Positions 14,641 to 23,218 of a stretch of 27,745 bases of DNA are shown in pieces. The DNA comes from an uncultured Bacteroides sp. (GTDB lineage Bacteria > Bacteroidota > Bacteroidia > Bacteroidales > Bacteroidaceae): the NCBI RefSeq assembly GCF_910586915.1, contig NZ_CAJULN010000035.1, positions 1-27,745 of the forward strand. The letters are read 5' to 3'. Every line of letters starts with the position of its first letter. The first letter of the stretch is position 1. The notes under the pieces were generated by a model. It worked only from the letters and a program-made list of their open reading frames with translations, was not told the DNA's origin and ran no database searches. A program made the position numbers and the translations under genes.

Positions 14641-15447
14641 TCATTCTTTTATTATCATATTCTTCAGTTCGGACAAGGTAACGACTACATCATACTGATT
14701 GTCGGATTTCGTTCCGATATATCTGTAGACTATGTTTTTGTCGTTATTGATGCAGGATTGCAGAAAGGCCTGGGTAGCCGGATCGGTTTGTGCGGACAAA
14801 TTTGCGACAATTCCTTCTTTCACCCCTTCCGCATTGGCTTCAATCTGGCTGACGGGACATATGTCTTCATCTACTTTGCAGATATATACGACCGATTCGT
14901 CGCTAAGTTCCATTTTCTCTATAATGACTTCTTCACTTGCCTGCATCGGGAATTGCAGGTTTGTCATCTTGATTTGAGCTTCGAGTTTGGCACGTTCGCT
15001 CTGTGCCGGGTCTGCTTCCGCGTTGAGAATTTCTTTCACTTCTTCAGAAGAAAGTCCGGAGACCACCTCTTGTCCCGAATCTTTTCCTACAAACTTCATT
15101 TGGAGCCCTGCATTACATTCGGCTATCAGTTTGAGCATTTCCTTCACATCTTTAGCCGGATTGCGGAACATAATCTTTGTAGATTCTTTCAGGTTTTCGG
15201 GATTATCTTTCAAAACTGCTATATCAGTCATGCTCTCATTCATGTTGAGCGTGTACACCACATTGTTGCCGTCATAGACAATGCTGGTAACCGTACCGAC
15301 ATCTCCCATATCTATCGGACATTCTTTGTTGGCAATGGCAATCACCGCTTTGAGTTTGCTTTGCTGGCAACTGCTGATTGATACCATTAATAATAAACTG
15401 CATAGAAGCATGAATCCGTAGGATTTCTTTGATAAATTTCGTTTCAT
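14641..15447 (-). CDS. lipoprotein with two tandem copies of a ~100-residue domain
   Basis: The 268-residue product begins with a lipoprotein signal (LLCSLLLMVSISSC, Cys near residue 27). The mature protein appears duplicated. Residues about 35-140 (PIDMGDVGTVTSIVYDG, then ECNAGLQMKFVGKDSGQEV) align by eye with about 160-265 (FPMQASEEVIIEKMELSDE, then SCINNDKNIVYRYIGTKSDN). Both halves carry the order beta strands, an amphipathic helix with Cys, 'Y/F-x-G-x-x-S', and a final helix. No named family is recognised. It has its own -7 box (15498-15505) and is followed by HAD-fkp on the same strand. A periplasmic or surface binding role is possible but unproven. Confidence 0.78.
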   Translation of the reverse strand: MKRNLSKKSYGFMLLCSLLLMVSISSCQQSKLKAVIAIANKECPIDMGDVGTVTSIVYDGNNVVYTLNMNESMTDIAVLKDNPENLKESTKIMFRNPAKDVKEMLKLIAECNAGLQMKFVGKDSGQEVVSGLSSEEVKEILNAEADPAQSERAKLEAQIKMTNLQFPMQASEEVIIEKMELSDESVVYICKVDEDICPVSQIEANAEGVKEGIVANLSAQTDPATQAFLQSCINNDKNIVYRYIGTKSDNQYDVVVTLSELKNMIIKE

Positions 15448-15497
15448 TCTATTCTGTTTTTAGTTGAGTTATTTAAAGATTATATTCATATGTTTGG

Positions 15498-15505
15498 CAA
15501 AGATA
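15498..15505 (-). promoter_or_regulatory. -7 promoter box for duplicated-domain lipoprotein
   Basis: Minus-strand TATCTTTG matches TAnnTTTG and lies 51 bp before the ATG. Confidence 0.65.
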
Positions 15506-15608
15506 GCGAAAAAAACGAGAGACGGTAGATAGAACGGCAAGATAGTTACAAACAGGACGGTGATATGCGATTGCAGATTCAAATATTTGCTGTTTAGAAG
15601 ATTATATG

Positions 15609-15616
15609 TATTTTTG
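15609..15616 (+). promoter_or_regulatory. -7 promoter box for acidic lipoprotein
   Basis: TATTTTTG matches TAnnTTTG and lies 25 bp before the ATG at 15641. Confidence 0.6.
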
Positions 15617-15640
15617 TAGCATTATAAACTCAACGATAGC

Positions 15641-16150
15641 ATGATGAAAAAAATAATGTGGTTGCTACCATTGTTTTTAGGCGCTTGTTCGAATAGTGGG
15701 GAAAGTCCTGTGATTAAAATCGAGAAGCTGTATGTAAAGGCTGAATCGGACAGTGACAGTACTACGGAAGAAGACTATGCCAATAAGATGGAAGAATTGC
15801 CGGTCCTGAAAGAAGGCGACGAAGTAAAAGCGCTTTTACTTTTGGATGGTAACGGCTCCGAACTGAAAACTTTTACATTTCAGAAAGATGATAATAAGGC
15901 GCTGACTACCCATCTCGTCTATGAAAAAAGTGAAGTATCTACCGAAGGAAACCTGACGAATGAGAAGAACGGGCAACTCCGTTTTAAGGATGGAGTGACT
16001 ACCACCCGTGTCATGGTGCAGGCTACTGTTTCCCAAGTGGACAAAAACGGTGATGTAAGACTGAAATTCTATCTTTCCTCTAAAGCGGAATGCGAAGGTG
16101 CCCAGGAGGAAATCGGTTTGAAAACAAAAGTCGATGACGAGGAGGAGTAA
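15641..16150 (+). CDS. acidic lipoprotein of unknown function (possibly DUF5035)
   Basis: The 169-residue product starts MMKKIMWLLPLFLGAC, with lipobox LGAC and Cys at residue 16. The mature part is strongly acidic, with a Ser/Asp/Thr/Glu-rich stretch at about residues 35-48 and C-terminal DDEEE. The middle looks like a small beta domain (EVKALLLLDGNGSELKTFTF, GVTTTRVMVQATVSQVDKNG). It may belong to DUF5035, a Bacteroides lipoprotein family, but I am unsure of that name. It has its own -7 promoter box and converges on pgi at a shared terminator. Cellular location outside the inner membrane is inferred from the lipobox. Confidence 0.75.
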   Translation: MMKKIMWLLPLFLGACSNSGESPVIKIEKLYVKAESDSDSTTEEDYANKMEELPVLKEGDEVKALLLLDGNGSELKTFTFQKDDNKALTTHLVYEKSEVSTEGNLTNEKNGQLRFKDGVTTTRVMVQATVSQVDKNGDVRLKFYLSSKAECEGAQEEIGLKTKVDDEEE

Positions 16151-16168
16151 AGCTCACTCGGATGAAGT

Positions 16169-16214
16169 ATATAAAAAAGAAGCGATTTATAGAAAACCGC
16201 TTCTTTTTTTATAT
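16169..16214. terminator. bidirectional terminator between acidic lipoprotein and pgi
   Basis: ATATAAAAAAGAAGCG (16169-16184) pairs with 16198-16214 with one bulged T. The A/T outer arms give T-runs on both strands. It lies between convergent genes. Confidence 0.85.
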
Positions 16215-16227
16215 AAGGATAAATCGA

Positions 16228-17565
16228 TTACAATTTAGCACGAATAGCTTTAGACTCTTCTTCATAGCCTGGTTTGTCGAGCAGAGCAAACATATTCTTT
16301 TTATATGCTTCCACACCCGGTTGGTTGAAAGGGTTCACGCCCAACAGGTAACCGCTGATACCGCAAGCCTTTTCAAAGAAATAGAGCAGACCGCCGATAT
16401 TGTATTCGCTCAATGAAGGAAGAATGATACGCATATTAGGTACGCCGCCGTCTACGTGAGCCAATTGAGTTCCCAATTCCGCCATTTTATTCACTTCGTC
16501 CACACGCTTTCCGGCTAAGAAGTTCAGACCGTCTAAGTTAGCTTCGTCGGAAGGAACTTCCAATTTGTGGTCTACCTTATCCAGCGAGATAACAGTTTCA
16601 AAGATAGAACGTTCGCCTTCTTGAATCCATTGTCCCATTGAGTGAAGGTCGGTAGAGAAATCTACTGATGCGGGGAAAATACCCTTGCCGTCCTTACCTT
16701 CCGATTCTCCGTAAAGCTGTTTCCACCATTCGCTGACATAGTGCAGTTTCGGGCAGAAGTTAACGAGGATTTCGATTTTCTTTCCGTTTCTGTATAGTTC
16801 GTTGCGGGTAGCAGCATAGATAGCAGCAGGATTCTCGGCAAACGGAACGTCTGCACCACATACATTTTCCATATCGGCAGCACCGGCAACCAATTTCTCA
16901 ATGTCAAATCCGGCAACAGCAATTGGCAACAAACCGACCGGAGTCAGTACGGAGAAACGTCCGCCAACGTTATCGGGGATAATGAATGTCTTGTATCCTT
17001 CTTTGTCGGCAGTGACACGTGCAGCACCTTTCTTGGCATCTGTAACGGCTACGATTACCTGTTTGGCCGTTTCCTTGCTACATTGGTCTTCGCACTGTTT
17101 TTTCAGCAGGCGGAATGCAAGTGCAGTTTCGGTGGTAGTTCCCGATTTGGAGATATTGATAATACCGAATTTCTTGTCTTTCAGATATTCGGTGAGTTCA
17201 TACAGATAATCTTCGCTGATGTTGTGTCCGGCATAAATCATGACAGGAGCGCTTTTCTTTTCCTGTAGCCAAACGAAACTGTTGGACAAAGCCTCGATTA
17301 CGGCACGCGCACCCAGATAACTACCGCCGATACCAGCCACGATTACTACTTCACAGTTGTCTCTTAATATTTTTGCGGTAGCATTCAAGTCGTCCAAATG
17401 TTCTTTGCTGATGGAAGACGGCAAGTGCAGCCAACCTAAGAAATCGTTTCCCTTTCCGGTTCCTTTTTCAAGCATTTCCTGTGCGGCTTTTACTTCTGCG
17501 TCGTAAGCAAGAACCTTTTCTTTGGGAATAAATCCGAAAGTCTTTTCAATGTTTAAGCTAATCAT
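16228..17565 (-). CDS. pgi: glucose-6-phosphate isomerase
   Basis: The 445-residue protein is a bacterial phosphoglucose isomerase of the shorter (about 450 residue) type. Characteristic parts are VIVAGIGGSYLGARAVIEAL near residue 75, NISKSGTTTETALAFRLL near 137 (phosphate-binding Ser/Thr cluster), the family signature NVGGRFSVLTPVGLLPIA near 199, and GVNPFNQPGVEAYKKNMFALL near 410, which holds the catalytic Lys. It interconverts glucose-6-phosphate and fructose-6-phosphate in the cytoplasm. It is the last gene of a lysS-gpsA-pgi string, starting 19 bp after gpsA, and ends at a bidirectional terminator. Confidence 0.97.
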   Translation of the reverse strand: MISLNIEKTFGFIPKEKVLAYDAEVKAAQEMLEKGTGKGNDFLGWLHLPSSISKEHLDDLNATAKILRDNCEVVIVAGIGGSYLGARAVIEALSNSFVWLQEKKSAPVMIYAGHNISEDYLYELTEYLKDKKFGIINISKSGTTTETALAFRLLKKQCEDQCSKETAKQVIVAVTDAKKGAARVTADKEGYKTFIIPDNVGGRFSVLTPVGLLPIAVAGFDIEKLVAGAADMENVCGADVPFAENPAAIYAATRNELYRNGKKIEILVNFCPKLHYVSEWWKQLYGESEGKDGKGIFPASVDFSTDLHSMGQWIQEGERSIFETVISLDKVDHKLEVPSDEANLDGLNFLAGKRVDEVNKMAELGTQLAHVDGGVPNMRIILPSLSEYNIGGLLYFFEKACGISGYLLGVNPFNQPGVEAYKKNMFALLDKPGYEEESKAIRAKL

Positions 17566-17584
17566 ATCGTTTTTGTTTATAAGG

Positions 17585-18580
17585 TTATCTGAAAGAATCA
17601 GTTAGTAATTTAATCTCAATCATAGGCGAGATACGTTCGTACAAGATGTTATAAACAGCGTCCAGTATCGGCATATTCACGTGATGATGCTTGTTGATTT
17701 CCTTGATGCACTTCGTACCGTAGTATCCTTCGGCAATCATTTCCATTTCAATCTGTGCGCTTTTTACGGAGTATCCTTTGCCTATCATCGACCCGAATGT
17801 ACGGTTGCGGCTGAAGTTGGAGTATCCCGTCACTAAGAGGTCACCGAGATAAACAGATTCGTCCACATTTCTGTTCAATGGATGCACCGTATTCAGAAAA
17901 CGGTTCATTTCCTGAATGGCGTTTGATATCAGTACAGCCTGAAAGTTGTCGCCATATTTCAGACCGCTGCAAATACCGGCGGCAATGGCATATACGTTTT
18001 TAAGTACCGAACTGTATTCGATACCTGCGACGTCGTCGCTGACGGAAGTTTTGATGAAACTGCTTCCCAAACGACGTGCGAAGATACGTGCCTTGTCTTT
18101 GTCCGGACAGGCGATGGTCAGATAAGAAAGACGTTCCAAAGCCACCTCTTCCGCATGGCAGGGACCTGCCAATACAGCTATGTTTTCGGGAGGTACGCCA
18201 TATTCTTTGGTGAAGTATTCTGATACGATAACGTTGTCATCGGGTACGATTCCTTTGATAGCGGTGATGATGAATTTATCCTTTATCTTGGTTTTCAGTT
18301 TTTTCAGATGAGCCTTCAGATAAGGGGAAGGAGTGACGAAAATCAGCGTATCAGATTCTTTCACAACATCGTTGATGTTGGAACTGAAAGTGATACGCTT
18401 AGTGTCGAATTTCACTCCTGTCAGATAAGCCGGATTGTGTCCCAATCTCTTGAAATCTGCGATACGGTCATCGCGTCGCATATACCAATTGATAGAGTCT
18501 TCTTGAGCCAAACACATCTTTGCTATTGCTGTGGCCCAACTTCCACCGCCCATTATCGCTATCTTACCGGGTAATTTCAT
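17585..18580 (-). CDS. gpsA: glycerol-3-phosphate dehydrogenase [NAD(P)+]
   Basis: The 331-residue protein has the N-terminal dinucleotide-binding loop IAIMGGGSWATAIAK at about residues 8-22. It also has the substrate-domain segments IKGIVPDD near 110, VLAGPCHAEEVA near 136, SSVLKNVYAIAAGICSGLKYGDN near 188 (with the catalytic Lys), and LGDLLVTGYSNFSRNRTFG near 243. It reduces dihydroxyacetone phosphate to sn-glycerol-3-phosphate, the phospholipid backbone precursor. It lies 23 bp after lysS and 19 bp before pgi with no promoter box between, so all three should be co-transcribed. Confidence 0.97.
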   Translation of the reverse strand: MKLPGKIAIMGGGSWATAIAKMCLAQEDSINWYMRRDDRIADFKRLGHNPAYLTGVKFDTKRITFSSNINDVVKESDTLIFVTPSPYLKAHLKKLKTKIKDKFIITAIKGIVPDDNVIVSEYFTKEYGVPPENIAVLAGPCHAEEVALERLSYLTIACPDKDKARIFARRLGSSFIKTSVSDDVAGIEYSSVLKNVYAIAAGICSGLKYGDNFQAVLISNAIQEMNRFLNTVHPLNRNVDESVYLGDLLVTGYSNFSRNRTFGSMIGKGYSVKSAQIEMEMIAEGYYGTKCIKEINKHHHVNMPILDAVYNILYERISPMIEIKLLTDSFR

Positions 18581-18603
18581 TTGTATGGATTTGGATGAAG
18601 AAC

Positions 18604-20334
18604 TTATTTAATTTTCTGTATCCACTCAGCTACGTCGTTCACCGACGGGTTGGTCAACTCTAATTTATATTTCTTGTTAAGACCACAGATGTCCTGGTGC
18701 AACTTCTGCGGGTTGACGTTTTGCATCTCTTCCACAGTGTTGTAACCAGCTTTTTGAATGACAGGAACCCAATCTTCTCCGATTCCCAATTCCATGTATT
18801 TGGCAGCCGCATCTTTCTTCACCACCTTTTCGGGGCGCATTTGCGGGAAAAACAATACTTCCTGAATGGTAGTCTGTCCGGTCATCAGCATCACTAAGCG
18901 GTCGATACCGATACCGATACCCGATGTGGGTGGCATACCGTATTGCAGGGCACGCAGGAAGTCTTGGTCGATAATCATTGCCTCGTCATCACCCTTGTCG
19001 GCAAGACGCATCTGTTCTTTGAAACGCTCTTCCTGGTCGATCGGGTCGTTCAATTCCGAATAAGCGTTGGCAAGTTCCTTACCGTTTACCATCAACTCGA
19101 AACGTTCGGTCAGTCCCGGCTTGGAACGGTGCATTTTGGTAAGCGGCGACATTTCAACCGGATAGTCGGTGATGAAAGTCGGCTGGATATAAGTACCTTC
19201 GCAGAATTCTCCGAAGATTTCGTCAATCAGTTTGCCTTTGCCCATTGTGTCGTCGATTTCCTCCATTTTCAGTTCCTTACAGATTTGGCGGATTTCTTCT
19301 TCACTCTTGCCGTTCAGGTCGTATCCGGTCTTTTCCTTGATAGCGTCAAGGATAGGCAGACGGCGGTAAGGAGCTTTGAAACTGATGGTTTTTCCGTCGA
19401 CAACGCTTTCCGTGCTGCCGTTTACAGCGATACAGATGCGTTCCAACAGTTTTTCGGTGAACTCCATCATCCAATTATAGTCCTTGTATTGTACATAAAG
19501 TTCCATACAGGTGAATTCGGGGTTGTGACTCTTGTCCATACCCTCGTTGCGGAAGTTCTTGCCGATTTCATATACACCTTCAAAGCCACCTACAATCAGT
19601 CTCTTCAGATAAAGTTCTGTTGCAATGCGCAGATAAAGGTCGATGTCTAATGAATTATGGTGAGTGATGAACGGACGTGCGCTTGCTCCTCCGGCAATGG
19701 ATTGCAGGATAGGAGTTTCCACTTCTGTGTATCCGGCTTCATCGAGAGCGCTGCGCAGTGTTTTCACTACGGTGGCGCGTTTCAGGAATGTTTCTTTAAC
19801 TCCTTCGTTTACCACCAGGTCCACATAGCGTTGGCGATAACGGAGTTCGGGATCTTCAAAAGAGTCGTAAGCTACGCCATCCTTGTACTTTACGATGGGA
19901 AGTGGTTTGAGTGATTTGGCAAGTACGGTCAGTTTCTTGGCGTGAATGCTGATTTCGCCCATTTGCGTGCGGAACACGAAACCTTCGATACCGACAAAGT
20001 CACCTAAGTCAAGCAGGCGTTTGAATACAGCGTTGTACAGTTCCTTGTCTTCTCCCGGACAGATGTCGTCGCGGGTGATGTACACCTGGATGCGACCTTT
20101 GGAGTCTTGCAATTCGATAAAGGAAGCTTTACCCATTACGCGGCGGCTCATGATGCGTCCGGCTACGGAAACCTGGCGCGGCTCATCCTCATCTTTGAAT
20201 TCAGCTTTAATATCTGTAGAGAAAGCATTGGTTACATACTCTGCAGCAGGGTATGGGTCGATACCCATTGCGCGAAGCTCATTCAGACTGTTGCGTCGAA
20301 TGATTTCCTGTTCACTTAGTTCTAATATATTCAT
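18604..20334 (-). CDS. lysS: lysyl-tRNA synthetase (class II)
   Basis: The 576-residue enzyme has an N-terminal anticodon-binding OB fold (VSVAGRIMSRRVMGKASFIEL, about residues 55-150) and a class II catalytic core. Motif 2 is FRNEGMDKSHNPEFTCME near residue 261 and motif 3 is GIGIGIDRLVMLM near 471. It charges tRNA-Lys. After the usual end of the catalytic core (about residue 503) there is an additional segment of about 70 residues (GIGEDWVPVIQKAGYNTVEE and following). This resembles a helix-hairpin-helix-type module and makes it longer than the roughly 505-residue E. coli enzyme. First gene of the lysS-gpsA-pgi operon, with a -7 box 30 bp before the ATG. Confidence 0.97.
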   Translation of the reverse strand: MNILELSEQEIIRRNSLNELRAMGIDPYPAAEYVTNAFSTDIKAEFKDEDEPRQVSVAGRIMSRRVMGKASFIELQDSKGRIQVYITRDDICPGEDKELYNAVFKRLLDLGDFVGIEGFVFRTQMGEISIHAKKLTVLAKSLKPLPIVKYKDGVAYDSFEDPELRYRQRYVDLVVNEGVKETFLKRATVVKTLRSALDEAGYTEVETPILQSIAGGASARPFITHHNSLDIDLYLRIATELYLKRLIVGGFEGVYEIGKNFRNEGMDKSHNPEFTCMELYVQYKDYNWMMEFTEKLLERICIAVNGSTESVVDGKTISFKAPYRRLPILDAIKEKTGYDLNGKSEEEIRQICKELKMEEIDDTMGKGKLIDEIFGEFCEGTYIQPTFITDYPVEMSPLTKMHRSKPGLTERFELMVNGKELANAYSELNDPIDQEERFKEQMRLADKGDDEAMIIDQDFLRALQYGMPPTSGIGIGIDRLVMLMTGQTTIQEVLFFPQMRPEKVVKKDAAAKYMELGIGEDWVPVIQKAGYNTVEEMQNVNPQKLHQDICGLNKKYKLELTNPSVNDVAEWIQKIK

Positions 20335-20363
20335 TTCGTTACGTATTAACTCAATTTTGTGGG

Positions 20364-20371
20364 CAAAAATA
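20364..20371 (-). promoter_or_regulatory. -7 promoter box for lysS-gpsA-pgi
   Basis: Minus-strand TATTTTTG matches TAnnTTTG and lies 30 bp before the lysS ATG. It is divergent from the MATE promoter about 40 bp away. Confidence 0.65.
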
Positions 20372-20412
20372 CGAAACTTTTCTCATATATCCCGTAATAT
20401 GTCTCTTTTTTG

Positions 20413-20420
20413 TATCTTTG
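20413..20420 (+). promoter_or_regulatory. -7 promoter box for MATE transporter
   Basis: TATCTTTG matches TAnnTTTG. It overlaps the upstream in-frame TTG at 20410, showing that this TTG cannot be the translation start and supporting ATG 20440. Confidence 0.7.
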
Positions 20421-20439
20421 CGCATCCAAACTAATAGGT

Positions 20440-21777
20440 ATGACAGAGCAAAAGACACCCACTGCGTTGGGTACGGAAAAGATAGGGAAGCTTTTAATGC
20501 AGTATGCCATTCCGGCAATTATCGCCATGACGGCGTCTTCTCTTTATAATATGGTAGATAGTATTTTCATCGGTCACGGGGTAGGAGCAATGGCTATCTC
20601 GGGGTTGGCGTTGACCTTTCCGTTGATGAATCTTGCCGCCGCTTTCGGTTCGCTGGTCGGTGTGGGAGCAGCTACATTGGTCTCGGTCAAATTGGGGCAG
20701 CGCGATTATGATACGGCTCAACGCGTACTTGGCAATGTGCTGGTGTTGAATATTATCATCGGACTTGCCTTTACGGTAGTCACGTTACTGTTTCTCGACC
20801 CTATTCTTTATTTCTTCGGAGGCAGCGATGCTACGATAGGTTATGCGCGCGATTATATGGTTGTTATCCTGCTGGGTAATGTCGTCACTCATATCTATCT
20901 CGGACTCAATGCTGTACTTCGTTCGGCGGGCCATCCGCAGAAAGCGATGTATGCTACTATTACCACAGTGCTGATTAACACAATACTCGACCCTATTTTC
21001 ATTTACGGTTTCGGTTGGGGAATACAGGGGGCGGCTATCGCTACCATTACCGCACAGGTCATCGCGTTGGCTTGGCAGTTCAAGTTGTTTTCCAACAAGG
21101 ACGAACTGTTGCATTTCCACAAAGGAATCTTCCGGCTGAAAAAGAAAATCGTGGTCGATTCGCTGGCTATCGGTATGGCTCCTTTTCTGATGAATCTTGC
21201 CGCTTGTTTCATTGTCATTCTGATAAATCAAGGCTTGCAGCAGTATGGCGGCGACCTTGCTATCGGTGCCTTTGGTATAGTCAACCGGCTGGTGTTTTTC
21301 TTTGTCATGATTGTGATGGGGTTGAATCAGGGTATGCAGCCAATTGCCGGTTACAACTACGGGGCCAAACAATATCCGCGCGTGACGAAAGTCTTGAAAG
21401 TAACGATTTATGCTGCCACTATTATAACCACTGCCGGATTTCTGATGGGAATGCTCATTCCCAGACAGGCAGTTTCCATCTTTACCACGCATCAGGAATT
21501 GGTAGACATCTCTGCCAAAGGATTACGTATTGTAGTGATGTTTTTCCCCATTGTCGGTTTCCAGATGGTGACTTCCAATTTCTTTCAGAGCATCGGTAAG
21601 GCAAGCAAGGCAATCTTCTTGTCCGTCTCCCGTCAGGTACTTATTCTGATTCCTTGTCTGTTGATTCTTCCTCACTATTACGGGCAGTTGGGCGTGTGGA
21701 TGAGTATGCCGATTTCCGACTTGACAGCCAGTCTCATTTCAGCGTCAATGCTTTGGTGGCAGTTGCGACGCTTATAG
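20440..21777 (+). CDS. MATE-family multidrug/Na+ efflux transporter
   Basis: The 445-residue membrane protein has about twelve hydrophobic segments in the two-bundle MATE pattern. Family features are LLMQYAIPAIIAMTASSLYNMVDSIFIGHG near residue 17 and its second-half counterpart DSLAIGMAPFLMNLAACFIV near 246. NQGMQPIAGYNYGAKQY near 300 is a strong family signature. These transporters export organic cations or other compounds in exchange for Na+ or H+; the substrate here is unknown. The ATG at 20440 is chosen because the promoter box overlaps the earlier TTG. It is divergent from lysS and is followed by a TerB-like gene with a separate promoter. Confidence 0.95.
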   Translation: MTEQKTPTALGTEKIGKLLMQYAIPAIIAMTASSLYNMVDSIFIGHGVGAMAISGLALTFPLMNLAAAFGSLVGVGAATLVSVKLGQRDYDTAQRVLGNVLVLNIIIGLAFTVVTLLFLDPILYFFGGSDATIGYARDYMVVILLGNVVTHIYLGLNAVLRSAGHPQKAMYATITTVLINTILDPIFIYGFGWGIQGAAIATITAQVIALAWQFKLFSNKDELLHFHKGIFRLKKKIVVDSLAIGMAPFLMNLAACFIVILINQGLQQYGGDLAIGAFGIVNRLVFFFVMIVMGLNQGMQPIAGYNYGAKQYPRVTKVLKVTIYAATIITTAGFLMGMLIPRQAVSIFTTHQELVDISAKGLRIVVMFFPIVGFQMVTSNFFQSIGKASKAIFLSVSRQVLILIPCLLILPHYYGQLGVWMSMPISDLTASLISASMLWWQLRRL

Positions 21778-21792
21778 TTTAAAAAAAGATAA

Positions 21793-21806
21793 AAACAACG
21801 TTGTTT
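21793..21806. promoter_or_regulatory. 14-bp palindrome upstream of terB-like gene
   Basis: AAACAACGTTGTTT is a perfect palindrome about 24 bp upstream of the -7 box of the TerB-like gene and 15 bp past the MATE stop. It could be an operator; a chance palindrome is possible at this length. Confidence 0.25.
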
Positions 21807-21829
21807 AACCGGTTTTGGGAATTTATCGG

Positions 21830-21837
21830 TAATTTTG
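21830..21837 (+). promoter_or_regulatory. -7 promoter box for TerB-like gene
   Basis: TAATTTTG matches TAnnTTTG and lies 60 bp before the ATG, giving a leader of about 50 nt. Confidence 0.6.
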
Positions 21838-21897
21838 CATGGAAGTCGGATGACTTCTTGGTAACTGTATTTACAAACAACTTAAATTATTAAAATC

Positions 21898-22341
21898 ATG
21901 GGATTATTTGAGAAGATTTTCCAAGCTGCACCGGAAGAGACAAAACTCACTCAACAAGAGGCTTTTGCCGGTATTGCCCTTGCAATGGCAGGTGCAGACG
22001 GTAGTATTGCACAGTCTGAATGGGATAGTATTGTAAACTATATCCGTCGTTTGCGTATCTATGACAATTTCTCCGGACCGGCTTTTGATAAATTGTTTGA
22101 TAAACTTTTCAAAATCTTGAAAAAAGACGGACCGAGTGCTTTGGTAGACGCATCGGCTGCTGCTTTGTCTGACGAATTGAAACTGACAGCTTTTGCGTGT
22201 GCAGTAGATATCGCGTTGGCTGACGGCGTGCTTGAAGAAGAAGAAAAGGATATCATTAATCAGTTGGCAGAAGTACTTGGAGTACCGGAAGAGACTGCTA
22301 TATCTATCATTGAAGTGATGATAATCAAAAATAAGGCATAA
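21898..22341 (+). CDS. TerB-like (tellurite-resistance/DjlA N-terminal-like) protein
   Basis: The 147-residue all-helical protein has two internal copies of the TerB acidic motif: MAGADGSIAQSEWDSI near residue 32 and IALADGVLEEEEKDII near 104. Each has Asp-Gly followed by a Glu about six residues later, the pattern that binds divalent metal in the family. There is no signal peptide or membrane segment. TerB-family proteins are linked to tellurite resistance and membrane-associated stress complexes. No other ter genes are present, so resistance should not be assumed. It is a single-gene unit with its own promoter and terminator. Confidence 0.85.
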   Translation: MGLFEKIFQAAPEETKLTQQEAFAGIALAMAGADGSIAQSEWDSIVNYIRRLRIYDNFSGPAFDKLFDKLFKILKKDGPSALVDASAAALSDELKLTAFACAVDIALADGVLEEEEKDIINQLAEVLGVPEETAISIIEVMIIKNKA

Positions 22342-22388
22342 TCAATGTCGGATTCCGGTTGGCTGTGACAATCGGAGATGAAAAACAG

Positions 22389-22433
22389 CAGGGCTGTAGT
22401 TGCTTTTAAGGCAATTGCAGTCCTGTTTTGTTT
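22389..22433 (+). terminator. terminator after TerB-like gene
   Basis: A 15-bp stem (22389-22403 with 22411-22425, including G-U pairs, loop TTTTAAG) is followed by TTTTGTTT. Confidence 0.75.
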
Positions 22434-22462
22434 AGGTATCCAGACAAACGACCGATAGCTGT

Positions 22463-23218
22463 TTACTTGATACGTACCCTCATCTCCCGCGCATCGAATG
22501 TTACCGCTTCGTTGCGGAAAAGCCTTTCTATATGTCCGCCGACTATCATTTCCGAGGTGGGCAGGGTGTATAGATGCGGATTGTCTATCAGCATGATAAC
22601 ATCGCAGAGAGACAATGCGATGTCAAGGTCGTGCGTGGAGAACAAGATACATTTTCCTTCCTCCTGTGCCAGTCTTTTCAGCAGCAGACAGAGTTCGTAG
22701 CGGTTGGGCAGGTCGAGAAAGGCAGTCGGCTCGTCGAGCAGGATTACCGGAGTGTCCTGCGCAAGCGCACGGGCAATCATGATTCTCTGACATTCGCCGT
22801 CGGACATCTTGTCCATAGTCTTTTCGGCATACGCGCACATACCCACCAACTGCATGGCACGGTCTACTATCTGTTGGTCTTCCGGCCGGAGTTGTCCCAA
22901 CCAGTTCGTGTAAGGAGCACGCCCCAACGCCACTACATCCTTGCAGCGAAGTTTGGCAATGCGTACTTTGTCGGTGGTGACGAAACTGATGCTTTGGGCT
23001 AACTTTTCCGGTTGCTGTGAATCGATGGCTTTTCCTTGCAGATGTATTTCTCCCGATTGAGGAGTTTCCAGTCCCATGATGGCGCGCAGAAGGGTACTTT
23101 TCCCTGTTCCGTTGCGTCCTAACAGTGCAACGAGTTGTCCGCCTGCGATTCGGGCGTTTACCGTATCCAACAACGTGCGCTGTTCGTATCCTAATGTCAG
23201 TTCTTTAAGCTCAATCAT
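22463..23218 (-). CDS. ABC transporter ATP-binding protein (FecE/BtuD type)
   Basis: The 251-residue cytoplasmic ATPase has Walker A GRNGTGKSTLLRAI near residue 37, the Q-loop region in SFVTTDKVR, the ABC signature MSDGECQRIMIARALAQ near 137, and Walker B PVILLDEPTAFLDLPN. The switch His follows in FSTHDLDIALSLCD. It powers uptake of a chelated metal or corrinoid-like ligand with the adjacent permease and binding protein. The start MIELKELTLGYEQ at 23218 overlaps the permease stop in ATGA, implying translational coupling. A longer in-frame extension to 23668 lies entirely within the permease gene and is rejected. Confidence 0.94.
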   Translation of the reverse strand: MIELKELTLGYEQRTLLDTVNARIAGGQLVALLGRNGTGKSTLLRAIMGLETPQSGEIHLQGKAIDSQQPEKLAQSISFVTTDKVRIAKLRCKDVVALGRAPYTNWLGQLRPEDQQIVDRAMQLVGMCAYAEKTMDKMSDGECQRIMIARALAQDTPVILLDEPTAFLDLPNRYELCLLLKRLAQEEGKCILFSTHDLDIALSLCDVIMLIDNPHLYTLPTSEMIVGGHIERLFRNEAVTFDAREMRVRIK

